A stretch of 64,000 nucleotides of DNA, taken from positions 13,100,001 to 13,164,000 of the forward strand of contig OY292276.1 of assembly GCA_958496175.1 (NCBI GenBank). Direction: 5' to 3'. The stretch's first letter is position 1. The number at the start of each line of letters is the position of its first letter. This DNA is from Sisyra terminalis. Its lineage: Eukaryota > Arthropoda > Insecta > Neuroptera > Sisyridae. Made by a program: the position numbers and the translations under genes. The notes below the pieces were generated by a model. It was not told the DNA's origin. It was given only the letters and a program-made list of their open reading frames with translations, and made no database searches. Positions 11,292 through 24,335 of this stretch are shown here, piece after piece.

Positions 11292-12058
11292 TATAAAATT
11301 TGGTACGCTTTATAGTTTTTCTTTGATAACGGCAAAAATACAAGCCAGGTGGTTGAAATTGTGAATGGTATTTGTGGTCTCGATACTGTAACAGCTTATT
11401 ACGTGCAATTTTGGTTTCGTCAATTCCCATACGGTATTTTTGATGTTAAAGATTCTCCCTGCACAAGGAGATCCATCGTCAAAAAAGTTGATAATTGTGA
11501 AAATTGAAAAAAAAGTGATATTTGAAGTTGGCCGGCATGTATGTAGTCGTAGCATTGTAGGAATTAAATATCGATTATACAATATTAAAAGCCAATTTCA
11601 TAAATCTGGAATCAAATCGAAGGATAATGTTAAAATGCCACACCAATTAACACTAAAAAATATGATGGATTGTATTTTCATCTGGAAAAGCTTTGCCAAA
11701 CTGAAATCGATCCATTTTTTTCAACGGACGATGACCAGAGATGACAAATGGGGGTGAGAAATAAATGACAACATTAATGAAAACAATTGTGGTAAAGGCG
11801 CAGTAAAACACCTAAAATGGAGGCCAACCCAGGACTAACGAGGTTTTTCTGTGCATTTAATGGGACTGAAAAGGATTAATATATTATGAATTCCTTACAT
11901 ATTGACCAAAAACTAAATTTGAATCTCTACTATCAAAAACTAGATCGTTTGAATCTAGCGATTGATCAGAAACGCCCAGAATTGGCCAACAGAAGAGATG
12001 CAATGTTTCATTAGAACAACGCCAGGCCACTCATGTCTATGGTGACTTACCAGAAAAA
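11292..12058 (+). pseudogene. Mariner transposase remnant (mellifera-like type)
   Basis: Frame-broken translation recovers consecutive mariner blocks: helix-turn-helix remnants (GLDTVTAYYVQFWF), RRSIV near the linker, VGRHVCSRSI, HKSGIK, MPHQLTLKNMMD, then RDDKWG in place of the GDEKW block around the first catalytic Asp, and later QKRPELANRR and NNARP around the second Asp. At least four stops or frameshifts interrupt it. The end of the gene resumes near 12540 after unrelated sequence. Confidence 0.8.
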
Positions 12059-12090
12059 TTAATTGTGAATTAATTGCGAAATATCTGCGG

Positions 12091-12338
12091 AAAATTAAAT
12101 TGTCAAGTTATTTTTAAAGATATCAGAATAACTCAAAAACCAGTGCATTCAGCATAGATTCAACTTTATGTACTAAACAATACTATAATTTTCCTACTAT
12201 GAAACAAAATAAGTCAATTTTTTTTTGCAAAAACTTCGAAAAAATCTTACAATTGTTACTTTTTAACACAATAAAATTTTATATAGAAAGTAGTGTTTTG
12301 AATTATTCTGATTAATAATAACTTGGCAATTAAATTTT
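12091..12338. mobile_element. Small inverted-repeat element (MITE-like) inside mariner A
   Basis: Arms at 12091-12137 and about 12295-12338 are inverted copies of roughly 45 bp sharing AATTG(T/C)CAAGTTATT and TCAGAATAA(C/T)TCAAAA, with one 4-bp gap. No coding is present. It splits the mariner transposase remnant. A second inverted pair, TTTTTCCAG and CTGGAAAAA, follows at about 12335-12400. Confidence 0.55.
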
Positions 12339-12775
12339 TCCAGACCACTTTTATCATTAAAGTTTTCCCAGCCATTTTTAAATGGCTGCCTGGAAAAAAT
12401 TATAGCTTATTAATTTTTTTCAAATAGCTTTTTGGGACTGTCAACCTATAAGGAACTCGTAATTAAGGAATCAAGAAAATAAAAAATAATAAGCGACATG
12501 TTCTGCGTAATTTTAAATTGTGAAAATCAATAACAATAATTTTTCTCCAAAAAGGATCAAGACTTTTATTTAATAGCGTTATGAAACTACTATTTAAATG
12601 GCAACAAATTATACTTCAAAACGATGCACATTTGACCCAAATCTGGGGGATATAATTTAATAAATCCTAAGTTTGTTAAATTAAGCTGCTTTGAACTTTA
12701 CGCAAAAATAATGAATTTCTTTTCCCTAATCTAATATTTTAAGCTACAGATATTGAAAAAATGTTCAAGACTTAC

Positions 12776-12879
12776 CGATGCGATTAATTTCCACCTTTGA
12801 TTGAAACACAGGTACTTTCGTGTTGCTGGTGAATATATTTCAATTTCCAAATCACGATAGGTTCGTATCGTAAAATTTG
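12776..12879 (-). CDS. FGF ligand, middle core exon (104 nt)
   Basis: The exon is bounded by acceptor TTCTTTACAG and donor GTAAGTC. It enters with two bases that complete a codon (phase 1 intron) and leaves in phase 0. It encodes 34 full codons ending PATRKYLCFNQRWKLIAS. The KYLCFN-x(3)-KLIA stretch is the FGF strand found as YICMNKKGKLIA in vertebrate FGF8, and its Cys is the partner of the signature Cys in the next exon. A 104-nt middle coding exon with a phase 1 / phase 0 pair matches the conserved FGF gene layout, for example FGF2. Trp replaces the usual Gly before KL. It is one piece of a single gene with exons at 10165, 27021 and 36646. Confidence 0.88.
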
Positions 12880-14684
12880 CTGTAAAGAAAAAAACAATAA
12901 TTGAAATATAATTAACAATAGCTTTGTTAGTGTACCTTTTAATGACAAAATCAATATTGAATTGTTTAACAAGAATAACTATGCCTAATTATGGCTCCAG
13001 ATATTATTCCAGTTCCTAATTTGACCCCAAAACTTTTAAGTGTTCACGTGAAAAGAAATCTTCCAATTTTGAAATGAATTAAACTTATTTTCCACGAAAA
13101 TACTTAAAAAACTTTTTAGAAAATTGGAAAAGACAAGATTGTTTTTTAAGTGCCAAATTAGGAGGAATATTAAACATAATTATTTTATGCCGTGAGATTG
13201 AATACGTGATAAGAAATGATATTATTTTGAGAATAAAATTTTAGTGATAACTCCTTTTTTCACAACGGTAACGGAAGTATCACTTAATATAAAGACTTCG
13301 AGAAAATTACAACAATGAATTTAGTTGTAATAATGAATGTATTTTCTTCATTAAATCACGGATCTATGACCATTTTTAAATTCAATTTCATTGTGCATAT
13401 TAAATATGTCTCCGTTTCCTACACTAGTAACCGGCATGTCAAGCTGAGTGGCATATAAAGTCCTTACATAAATACCACCTTATTACGTCATGTCGTCCTA
13501 CTTCTGCATATCTGTATGACTCTTAGTTAACTGCATTTTCAAAGACGTTGCCTTCATTTATGTTTTCCTATATATTCAGATTAATTGTGTCAAAAACTTG
13601 TTGGCAATAATGAGATTTTATGCAAGAGCTTGGACACTTGAAAAAATCATTCCGCAAACCATTTGTTATGCAGCGTGCAGAATTAGTGAACCAAGATACC
13701 AGCACATGCAAATTCAAACTCCAATAACTTTTATGATCATTTAAAAGTTTTGTATATACAAAATAGGGTACGCGTAGTATGAATACGAGTACTGGCATAT
13801 GCACATTGCATATATCAGCAATAAAAAAAAATTAACAATTATTATCGGTGAAGTAGTTGACCAGGAATCCCGGATGTATTGTACTTTGTGCAATATTTAT
13901 ACGTCGACAACGTTTACATTAATTTTAAAGTATGTTTTTGTTTGTAATTTGAATCTCCATTCATACACAAAAGCAAAGTTTTTATCTCGTACGGGATTTG
14001 TTAGTATGTGTACATGACCGTACGTACAGTCGTAAGTTGGTCGTAAGTGTCACGCAGTAGTCTGGAATGCCACATATAAATAATGTAGAGTAATAAGACT
14101 GAATCACGCACAACTACGTGCGCCTATTCAAATTATACATATCAAATTACAAAAAAGCGCCGTGAAAAATTATTGTATGTTGCATCATGTACATGACACG
14201 ACACCATACGGGACACATGTTCATATGAGACGTATATGTACTTACATGTCAAAAATATATTACGGCTTTTATAGTACATACATGTATGTACACATTAAAA
14301 TTTAAATTTTTAAACCACAATGGGTTCATAATTTCAACTTGATGACATTTAATTTTCAAACAGTTGCGCCTTTGGTGTAACACAAAATAATGGTCTAATT
14401 CTGGACCTTTTCCAACTCCTTTTTCACTATAAAACCACTCACTCGTATAAAACTGTTACTCGTTTACCTCCCATATGGAACATAAATTACTTCATCAAAT
14501 ATTAAATACATAAAAAAAGAGAAAACAATTTCACGAAAACGAAACAATTCTGATTTTCAATACATGATGACTAATGCCAGTTTCAAATGATTCAAACATT
14601 TAATATACTTAACAAAACTGAATTTGTGATTTCTATAATCAAAAATTATCATAATCGTTTGAAAAAAATATTCAATCAATATGC
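12880..14684. other. FGF intron sequence
   Basis: No other exon or repeat was recognised. Positions 13760-14290 are somewhat less AT-rich than the surroundings, without coding or repeat structure, and could hold regulatory sites. Confidence 0.4.
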
Positions 14685-15760
14685 AAATAGAAATTAAGTT
14701 AACTTTGCTTTAACCAGGTAAAATATTTAAATAAACTTTTGTGCAACGTTTGTTGAAGCTTTTGTTGTGTTAATGATTTTATGTTCATTGCTAGCTTTTT
14801 GTGAGACGTTTATGTTGATGTTTCCATAAAAGCAATTTTTTCGTAAAAAAGAAGAAAAGGGCAGATAAGGGAAAAAAATAATATTGAAAATTAATATTAT
14901 TTCTTTGGAAAAAATTGAAAAACTTTTCTATACATTCTATCAATATTGAATTTCAAGGATCTTTTCAAAACTGTTAAGGGGAGCGGTTACAACTATATAC
15001 TAAACACTAATACTACATTTAGCTACAACATATTAAACGTAAGCTTATATTAGAATTTCCAAAAATTAGAGGAATTTAATTTTTGTAATTGTAATTTGAA
15101 TCATTTAAAGCTATAAGAAACTTATTAATTTTTATTTAGAGATTACTGTGGATCAATGTTTTAAGCTTTTTGGAACAAAGATTTTTGGTAAACTGTCTTT
15201 AGAATTGGTACGACGGAGTTCTAGTATTCAAAATATTAAAAGTTTATCCTATAACGATTTCTGTTGATTTTAAAAAAAAATGTTTTTGTAAAACTAAGAC
15301 CCCTATAGCATCAAACAATTTAGTTGCTAGGTATAATGCTTTTGAGAATACATTTTTAAAGCTTAGGAATTTTTATGAAAATTCTTGACTTTAAATTATT
15401 GTGGCTAAGAATTATAAAGACATTAATTAGCCATAAAAATAAGATGATGTTACTTTAACTTAGTAAAATATTCAAAATTTAGTTTTTGAATAACATCTGT
15501 TGAAGTTTTTGAAATTTTTATGTTTGTAAGTCTGCTTTTTTGAGCTTTCTATAGGAAATTGTTTTCATACAAATTACACACTGTGTACATAATTATAAAT
15601 GTATCATAACCATGCTTTTGGTGAAAGGATAACGAAAGAAAAGCAATAAACTTTATTCTGAAAGAAGAATACTTGAATTTTTTTTTGAATAGTTTTATTT
15701 CACATTATTACAACATTGATCTTCAAAGCTCCTTACAAAAGTTCAAAAAAAAATTCTTAC
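14685..15760 (+). repeat. Diverged direct duplication within the FGF intron
   Basis: Segments of about 300 bp at 14685-14980 and 15440-15760 align in the same order: a TTAACTTTG / GTAAAATATT block, a TGTTGAAG(C/T)TTTTG block, a GCTTTTTGTGAG / GCTTTTTTGAGC block, and a final CAATATTGA / CAACATTGA block. Divergence is high. They may be two copies of an old element or a local duplication. Confidence 0.4.
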
Positions 15761-16077
15761 TTTAATACTTCAGAATACAACCTTTCATCTTTTTTTAACT
15801 GACAATGATCATAATATAATTACACCTTATCCACTTACGACAGTAATAGTGAACTAATGACTCGTACAAAAGCTTTTTTAAATATTCAAGCAATAGTTTT
15901 AATAACGACTTATGCTTAAAAGGTAAACATTTTTTTTTGGAATTGTATCCAAAAAATATCTCAATGGTAGCCAGCATGTAAAGTTAATAGAGGAAATTAT
16001 TTTAAACAAATATTTTCATGAAGAAATAATGAAAGCTCATTTTGCAGAAAAATAAACAGTTTCATATTTATACAACT

Positions 16078-19000
16078 AGTATATATTTATTCATTGAAAT
16101 AAATGAAAATTTTATCGCCCATAACTTTCGCTATACTTAAATGAGAGTAAAATTTCTGATTCATAAGTATTTCAAGACAAAAATCAATTTTTACTAATAA
16201 GTTGGCAAAAAAACTATCAACTATAAAGATAAAAATTATTCCAGGAAGAACAGTTAAACCAGTAAATAAAAGTAAATATAGGTTTATAACTTTTGGTAAA
16301 AATCAATTTAAAATGAATTGATTTTTAAAGACACATAAATTTGTTTTATACTTTTGTTAATCCATTTAAAAATTATTTTAAAATCAAGTTCAAATTTTAT
16401 TAAACGATATTTAAAAATAATATTTCAAATCTCTTACAAAATTTGAGGTTGAATCAGATTTAAAGAGAATAAACTAGAAAAAATTATAACGAAATTACTA
16501 TAAAATCAGATAAATAAATCAACTTAGTTATTCTTATTTGTTAAAATAATAAAATTATCTGCCAACAGAAGATTGGGATAGTTTTCAACTTTACAACTCA
16601 ATTATTATACTACAGAAAAAATTGAAATTAAGTATCAGTTGTCGGGCTAATTAATAATTAATTACACAAACATTTACAATAACATAAGAGGTACAAACTA
16701 ATTTTTTGCAATTTCATTTTTAACAAAGAACATGAAATTGTTCAAAGTATCGAATTATTATTTTAATAACAGGTTAAACCATAAACGTTCGGAAGTTTAA
16801 AATTCAATTTATTTCCAATATTATATCGGTGCCCATATTTAATAAAGTAAGTATATTATCTCATTGTGTGGCGCACCAAAATGGTGCCTTACCTTTCTGA
16901 CAAATTATAGACATTAACCTACCATTTAGAAACGAGAATTTCCTTTAAATTATCAGTCTGATGAGCACGTTGAGAGATTTAATTATTTAATTTTATACAC
17001 AGAGGCGGAATGTCTTCTTTTGTAAGAAACATTGTTATTATAATGTATATTCCGTTTGTAAAAAAAACATCCGAATTGTTTTTAGCACTTGTTCGTATGT
17101 ATGTCAAATACCTGTTTGATCTGCTAAATATTTTGTTTTACAAATAAGTTCTCAATAAAAACCATCTTTTGAATCTCAAAATGAACATTCCTTAGTTATA
17201 TCTATCAAATAAAACCGTGAACTATCCCTTTTCCTGGTTTCTTCAAATATAAAAAAATAAAACTTTTTAACAATTTGTAACTTCTCATGAGAAAATAAAA
17301 TACTTAAGTGTAATAAAATTGTGACTGGTATAACAATGGTAAATCGAGTATGTTACATGAACAATACAAATGATCTCAGACCATACTAGTTTCAGTTATA
17401 TGGTCTCATTGAGCACAAAAAAAACGAGCTTTACGTGTAAAATAAGAATTTCTTTCTTCACATTTTATTTCCTCTGCGTGCAAAATGGGTATTTATGCAC
17501 TTGGTTTTTTGTCTTCAATGGAACGTTATTTTGAACTTGCCGATTCATTCAAGATTGATTTAAATAAATACTAGTTACATGGGTGTATATAGTATTCGCA
17601 AAATGACGTTTTATATATTTTAAAAAAGAATAAAAAGCGCATATCAATTGTAGCTATTGTAGCTATAACAGTGAGTTATAACCGTGAGAAAAATAAGCAT
17701 AAAAGTTATAAATATTTTTTTGTAAGTTGAATAAAAGAAAAGTTATTCGACCATTTCAATGAAAGCGAACCGTTTAGAGTTTAACACGACTTCAAATGTA
17801 TACATTTTGTCGGAAAATTACAGTAATTTGATAGTAATTTATTGAAAGCATTTTATCGAACGATTTATTCTTTCGCAATATATCGAAAACCACTCGACGA
17901 AAAAAATTATAGGACTTTGGTTTCCATTTTGATTGATAAGCTTTAAAATTGAGCCAAAGAATTTGATCAATTCAGAATTCTTAACTATGTACATTTTTTA
18001 AAAAAATAAATAAAAACGTTTAAAAATTGAGTGAAAATTAAAACTACGAAGAACTTATAAAATAAATAATTGATTCCCAAAGAAAGAAATGTCATCTCCT
18101 AGCTCCTCCTTTAACTACACGGGAAAAATTTTTTATTAGACTTTTATAACTAGTCTTTTATTAACTAAGTCTATTGTATTATTTTCATAGTCGGCTGTCA
18201 AGATTTCTCGAGAATTACTCAACTGATTTTGTTGAAATTTGTCACAGGTCTTCAAGATACAATTCACAAGGATTTGACGAAAGGATTTTTTTCCCATTAT
18301 AACCATAAAAAGTCGTTTTTCCCCCAATTAAACCCATGGATCCACTTAAACTGATCTAAATTAGGCTTGCAAAACCTAAAGCAGAAATTGTTGAATTTCG
18401 TTATGTTTATTATTAAATTGAAAACTTTACATTACCCTAAGTCGCCAAATAAATGGATGACAATTGCAAAAAAAAATCCATGCAATATTAATGTAGGGTC
18501 AAACCAAATGTTTGTAAGAATTATGGGGAATCCATACCAAAAAGTTTAAGAAACTCTAATCTAAAAAGAATACATCATTCACACCAAAAATGATACAAAA
18601 TTTTATATTAATTATTTTATATTTAAATCTAAACACCCTAATAATAATAAAGTATTCATTCAATTTTAAAATAACTCAGAATTTTTTTTAGAAGACATAA
18701 TAATATTTTTTGATACTTAAATCTTTGCATTTCTTTCAATATAATGAAATTAAAATAAAAAATATTTATATACTACCTATTGAAAATTGTTGCAGTTCAA
18801 AAACGTTAATTGCTTCGTAGATTATTTAATAAATTTTTACTAAAAATTATTTGAAAACTTTAGTTCTTAGTAGAATATAGAAATTTCCACACATCATTTT
18901 TAATCATTTTTTGAAGTACATTTTGCATAAAAGAGCTTTACTTTGCTGACGTCAAAAGTCTCGTAAACTTTTTTAAGAAACAATTCTGAAGATTCATTGA

Positions 19001-19500
19001 AAAGTGAAGTAGTTTTGGTATTTATTTGGTAGTTTTGGTAGTATGGTATTTGGATGGTTTTCATGGAAATTGTAGCTTGATATTTTGTTGAAAAAAAATA
19101 TTAAAAATACTAAATTTGGGAAGACTGTTCCCTTGAGTTAAGTATTAAAGTCTAAGAACCATTGGAACCAAGCGCTATATAGTGTTTCAAAATAAATGAA
19201 AATTTTATCCTACATAACTTTTGGTATGTTTTAGTAAAAGTAACATTTTGTTTCCTAAGTCTTTCAGGACAAAAATCGACTTTTCCTAATTAAGTAGGGA
19301 ATAAAACTTTTAATTACAAAATTAAAAACAATTTCAGGAAGAACAGTTAAACCAGTAAACAACAGTTAATTGTATAAGTATATAACGTTTTTTCATAATC
19401 AATTTAAATTTATTGATCGAATATTTAAGGCACATAAATTATTTTGTACTTATACTGAGTCGCTTATAAATGATTTTACAAACCTTCCAATTTGAAAATA
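16078..19500 (+). repeat. Two copies of a ~330-bp repeat, 3.1 kb apart
   Basis: Copies at about 16078-16400 and 19186-19500 share AAATAAATGAAAATTTTATC, a CATAACTTT block, GACAAAAATC, and the long exact stretch CAGGAAGAACAGTTAAACCA. They also share CAATTTAAA and GGCACATAAATT / GACACATAAATT further on. No coding. Sequence between the copies (16401-19185) shows no gene. Confidence 0.6.
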
Positions 19501-20785
19501 TACTATATGTTATATAAAAATAAAATTTATTAGTAGAAAATAGAAGAATTAAATCACACCAACATAATATCAATGTGGAAAAATTGTCAGAAAAGTTAAA
19601 TGTAACGGATATTTAACTTAGAAACAGAACAAATGTTTATTTTATCAAGTTATGTTATATTTTATTCATTGTGCAGTCCATACCCACTATTGCACAGTCC
19701 CATATAGTTGACATTATTGTTGAAATAAATGTTTATTTGAAAATATATCGGCATAAATTCAAATGCCACACTCCATAATATTCAATAGAAAATATCGAGA
19801 ATAAAGAATGTCATATATATATATGGAAACATAATCGCGTGTCAAATTTATTTTAGATAATAGAACGAATGAACAGCTGTGAATGGAACGTTACCTATAA
19901 GTATCACGATGAAATTGTGCCGATTAGTTACATTTCAATAAACATTATCCACACACTTAATTCCTAATTCATGAACTAAGATAACAAAAAATATGAATCA
20001 ATATCGAATCTGGTAATTTGGCAGAAAATAAATCTCGAAAAACAAGCTCGTTTCCACGCATTTGTATTGAACTTGAATGTGCAATTTCACGGAACAAACA
20101 TATAAAACTCAAACGTGAAATATAGAAATTAAAAAGGTAAATTTCCATTTAAAATAACGATAAAATAATTTTTCAATATGTGGCTTCGTAAATTGTTTTT
20201 TCCACCAGTTACGTATATGCCAACAATAAAATTTTTATCTTTCCAACCTCAGTTTTGATTTTAATTCAAGTGAACTTCAGTGAAAGAAACAGTTATGCAT
20301 ATAATTTATTGTTATTTTTACATTCATTAAACCACACAAATAAAACCTTTACCCCTATAATTAAAATTGTTTATACTAACGAACGAAACGATTTTATGTT
20401 TAACTTCCATATAAACGATTTGATAATGAAATCTTGACGAAAAATTCAGGTTAGTCGTTCGTTGGTAAATGCAATTCATAAATTAACTACTTATAACCTC
20501 GTTCGATTTAAATAAGATTTATGTGCATTGTTGGATGTAAAACACCTAGCGATTTTATTTGATTACATTTAATACGAAGAACTCAAGCCATCATCCGTGG
20601 AAGTAATAACGTATATTTTAATGATATTTTCGCTGACAATATAATTAAGAGTATCTGTTTACTAGTTCAAGTTTTCAATCGGTTAATAGCAAACTTAGTC
20701 GTTCTAAGATAATTATTTCAATTTCACTTTTGTAAAAAAAAAACAAATTAAAAAGTTAACATGCCATTATAATAATACTTTGCAG

Positions 20786-20839
20786 AGTTTAAACAATACT
20801 ATTTCAAAATGGAAACAACTAAATTAGAAAATTGCATAG
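20786..20839 (+). CDS. Weak candidate first coding exon on the plus strand
   Basis: An acceptor-like TTTGCAG precedes 54 nt that contain CAAAATGG (ATG at 20809) and end ATAG before donor GTAAGTC. It would encode METTKLENCI and leave in phase 1. No following exon could be found, so this may be chance. It would imply a gene nested in the FGF intron on the opposite strand. Confidence 0.15.
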
Positions 20840-21414
20840 GTAAGTCTTTTGATTAAATAAAACATTCTTTTATTTTGAATGAATAGAAAATTTATCGATA
20901 ATTTCAAACTGATAAGCTTACACTGAATGCACTTTATTAAATTTATTAAAACTAAGATTAAAGTAAACTGGACACTGGTGATTCAAATTAATGGTGAAAA
21001 TTTTCCTCAAATCAAATAATATTACATTTTGTTAAAATTTTTACAAAATATACTAAAGCACGTGTATTGTAAAAAAGAGATTAGAAACTATGTTACAAAT
21101 ATATTTATAGCTTAAAATTGTCATCAAGGCATTACTTAATAACAGGTGATTAATTTTGAGAAACTTTTCTCAATGATTTTTTGGTCAGATGACGCATGAA
21201 TCATGCTAAACTGTATTGTTATTTTTATTGTATGAAATTTCATTAATGTTAATTCAACATAGCGCCTACCAATTATTCAGTTGTATTACTAATATCACCA
21301 TTCCACGAAGAATGTGTTTCCGGAACTTAGGTATGGTTCACAAAATCCGCCTACCAAATGCATAATTCACTATATTATAATAAAAATTGACACCCATTTT
21401 TTTACCATTGGAAA

Positions 21415-22040
21415 ATAATCAACTTAATAAAACACAGCCAGTAGAGGTGGTAGCCAAGAGTATATGCAAAAAACCGAAAAGAACAACTTGTATTTTACTG
21501 CTTGTAAGGGTTTTGGTATAAGGCAATGAAAAATTTAATTTGGTAAGAATTGAATCTGCTGCTGATAATCTCAAAGATATTTCGTACCAGAAAAACAGCA
21601 TAAATTATAGCATAATACATTTGTCCTTTTAGCCGCCTTTAGGATCCGCAGCATTCTCCTTCAAACGCTACTTTTAAAGGCTAAAGGAGATTAATCTTAC
21701 AATGATTGATTTTCGCGAAAAATTTCAAAATCTTAGTTCGTAAATGATAAATTACAAAAGCGTGGTAGTTGTGATCAAGGACGGCGATATTCCAGGAAAT
21801 GTAAGGAAAAAGGACAGAAGAAGTAATCCGATCAAAAGATATCAACAAGGATTTTGGACCTACAATGTCGGTGTAGATAAAGATATTTTCTTCAAAATTT
21901 AAAAAGAAAAAGCAACAAAAATATTCGTTACAAAAATCAAATCGATTCTTTATTGCCGAAACATGAATTCTACTTGCTAAAGCTTTTTTAACGTTTTTCC
22001 TGATGAAGCTTAGTTTATAAAACTTGGATCCTAAAGACAT
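21415..22040 (+). pseudogene. Possible retroelement remnant, unidentified
   Basis: The plus strand reads KTQPVEVVAKSICKKPKRTT and, after stops, VVVVIKDGDIPGNVRKK. The second phrase resembles the C-terminal part of BEL/Pao-type integrases, where a GDxVLIKDxxxPRxxW pattern is common. The match is weak and interrupted. GC content is slightly above that of the flanks. The opposite strand is open for 121 codons here but shows no domain. Confidence 0.25.
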
Positions 22041-24330
22041 TTTCAATGAAAAGTCTGGAGTTCTGCGAAGATTGGTACGACCAGAAAATGCCCCAGATAT
22101 CTTGAACTGGAAATATAAGAATTTTTTGAAGATTTACAAATGAGGGAAATTTCGGTTATTTAATAAGAGGAAACCAATACTTAAAACACTAAAAACTATT
22201 AAAAATCTTCATTTAGAATTAGTCCTAAGAGAAGAAGAAACTTATATTTAAAAAGAAAGGCCTATTATATCTTCGATATTTCGTTCACAAGCGTCGATAA
22301 TTTTACAATTGATATTGAACTTTTAAAAATATCGATTATTCTAATTTCGATGTTTTTTTATGAAGAAAAAATGAAAAAAATAGTTAAAAAAGGATAAGAC
22401 AAAAAGAATTTCAAATAGAATATAAAATTTTGTAATTCAATCCTTTTTCTTGGTTGTTTGCACCAAAATTTATTTTTACAGTATAGTACTTATATAACTT
22501 TATTCTTATCATACAAAAAATTTAAATAAACATGCGTCTTTAATGCTAATATATCCGGTATTTTAAATCTGTATAATGAGAATAGTACATAATTTCCAAG
22601 TGTATTCTGGGAAATTCCAATGTAGTACCTGGTTATGTTGAGCCAATCAAGTAGCGCTATTATATTTTTATCACCAACAACTATTGAAAAATACTTTTCA
22701 TTAGAATATCTATTCACAATTTCCTATTGAAACGATTTTTCTGTATTTTCTTATTAATCGATAGATTATGGAAAACATAATCTTAAGCAACTGATAAAGA
22801 AATGTGGGGAAAATCAATTAAGGAGAATTTTTAATTTATCGTGCAAATTTTAATAACGTTATTGTTACTAAAAACGGCAATCATAATAAAAAAAATCGAT
22901 TTATTCCATTTTAATAACACATTTTCTTTAACAATTTCTTGAATATGTATTCGGTTCTTGCGTCATGTATGTCAATCTTGTGAAAAATTATCGAGTTAAA
23001 GTGTGATATTTAAGTGGGTTTATGGCAGTGCATCTACTCATTTCTAACAAGAGTATATGGGACAAAAACTATGTAAAACCTAATTATTATCATCCAAGGA
23101 TAACACCTAAATATTTTGTTGAAACTTTTTGAATTTTTCTTCAAAAAGATCTTGTTTTTTTTGGTTACAGCAAAATTGTTTCTTTTTTTGTAACGATGGC
23201 TGAACTTTTTTTTAAGGGTTGTCACGTATTTGATCAAAAGCTTCTTTTAGGAATTTATTCGATTTTGGTGAAATCAAAAGTCTAAGACTTATTTTGGTGT
23301 TACGTCTTTTAAAGGTTCATCAAAAAATAAAGCTGGAATCCAATATGGAAACCACTAGGCTTTAACCACAGAAATTTTGATTTTTTGTCACATATCGTCT
23401 AAAATTTAAACTTCCTAGTTGAAAGAGGACAAGAAGAACCATATTTGGAAAATGTATACTCACATAATATATCAGTCAACAAGAAAATTCATTATTTTCA
23501 TAAAAATGCTTTAAACAAATTATCTTTAAGTAAAACAAACACTCTTTTACATTGTACACTTGTGATTTAGTAAATTACACAACAATTTATTCCATTATAA
23601 CTGTGTAAGGTTCTCAATGGCCGTATCAAAATCATCAGTAAATACTTTTTAAAAATGATAATAAAATATCTAAAGTTCGTAACGAAACGACCAAAGATAC
23701 GCTTGTTAGATAGCTGTTTGGTTTTCGATATTTTAATGCACTTTTTCGGTTATGAAATCAAGAAACGAAATCGTTGTGTATTTTGGGTATTTTTTTTGTG
23801 AAGCCCGACATTAACCTTGAGCAATACATGAAAAATATCGAACATGCTTGATAAAAGTACACTAGAAAAGTGTGGATAGATATATATTTATATCGCACCT
23901 GTATGCGATGTTTGCATTACTAATTATCGACGGCAACAGAGACGCGCAAGTAAACACTAAAAATTTAATATGCTGCAGCTATAAGCCGCCTGATATCGAC
24001 TCGACTGGATCTATTATTTGATTAATTGTTCACTTTTGCGATAAAATAAAATTTATTATCTAGTTTTATGTTGGTGCTTCACTCTGTAATTAGGTTATCT
24101 TTACAAATCGATCGCAACTCAATGTTAAGATATGCATCACAATGCATTATACCACTGGGTGTTGAAATTCATTTTATTCCGTTTGAAATAAATCAACTTA
24201 CTAACATTTGATCAAAAGTTAAAGCAGGAAAAGAATATAAATTATACAGAAATCATCAAGTTTTAAAGTTTTAAAAACTTCTGCCAATAATAAATTGAAA
24301 TTTATTAATCCTAAAGTATAACTAAGGATG
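22041..24330. other. FGF intron sequence, no gene seen
   Basis: AT-rich. A short less AT-rich patch at about 23925-24010 has no coding or repeat that I can identify. Confidence 0.4.
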
Positions 24331-24335
24331 CAAAC

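Larger units (their letters stand above)
10471..12734 (+). mobile_element. Mariner element A, disrupted, filling the last FGF intron
   Basis: Imperfect ~32-bp terminal inverted repeats (start TTAGGTAGGCC; end GGGAAAAGAAATTC in reverse complement) are flanked by TA at 10469-10470 and 12735-12736, the mariner target site. Between them lie broken pieces of a mariner transposase on the plus strand: the helix-turn-helix region, VGRHVCSRSI, MPHQLTLKNMMD, a QKRPELANRR stretch, and a C-terminal end reading KWQQIILQNDAHLTQI. Frameshifts and stops make it inactive. It is nested with a Tc1-like element (10654-11289) and a small inverted-repeat element (12091-12338). It is antisense to the FGF gene. Confidence 0.88.

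Noticed and set aside
21998..22025. CTGATGAAGCTTAG, considered as another hammerhead-like motif
   Set aside because: No complementary stem and no GAAA follow.
21681..22046. Minus-strand 121-codon frame
   Set aside because: No recognisable motif and composition follows AT bias. The plus strand shows weak retroelement phrases instead.
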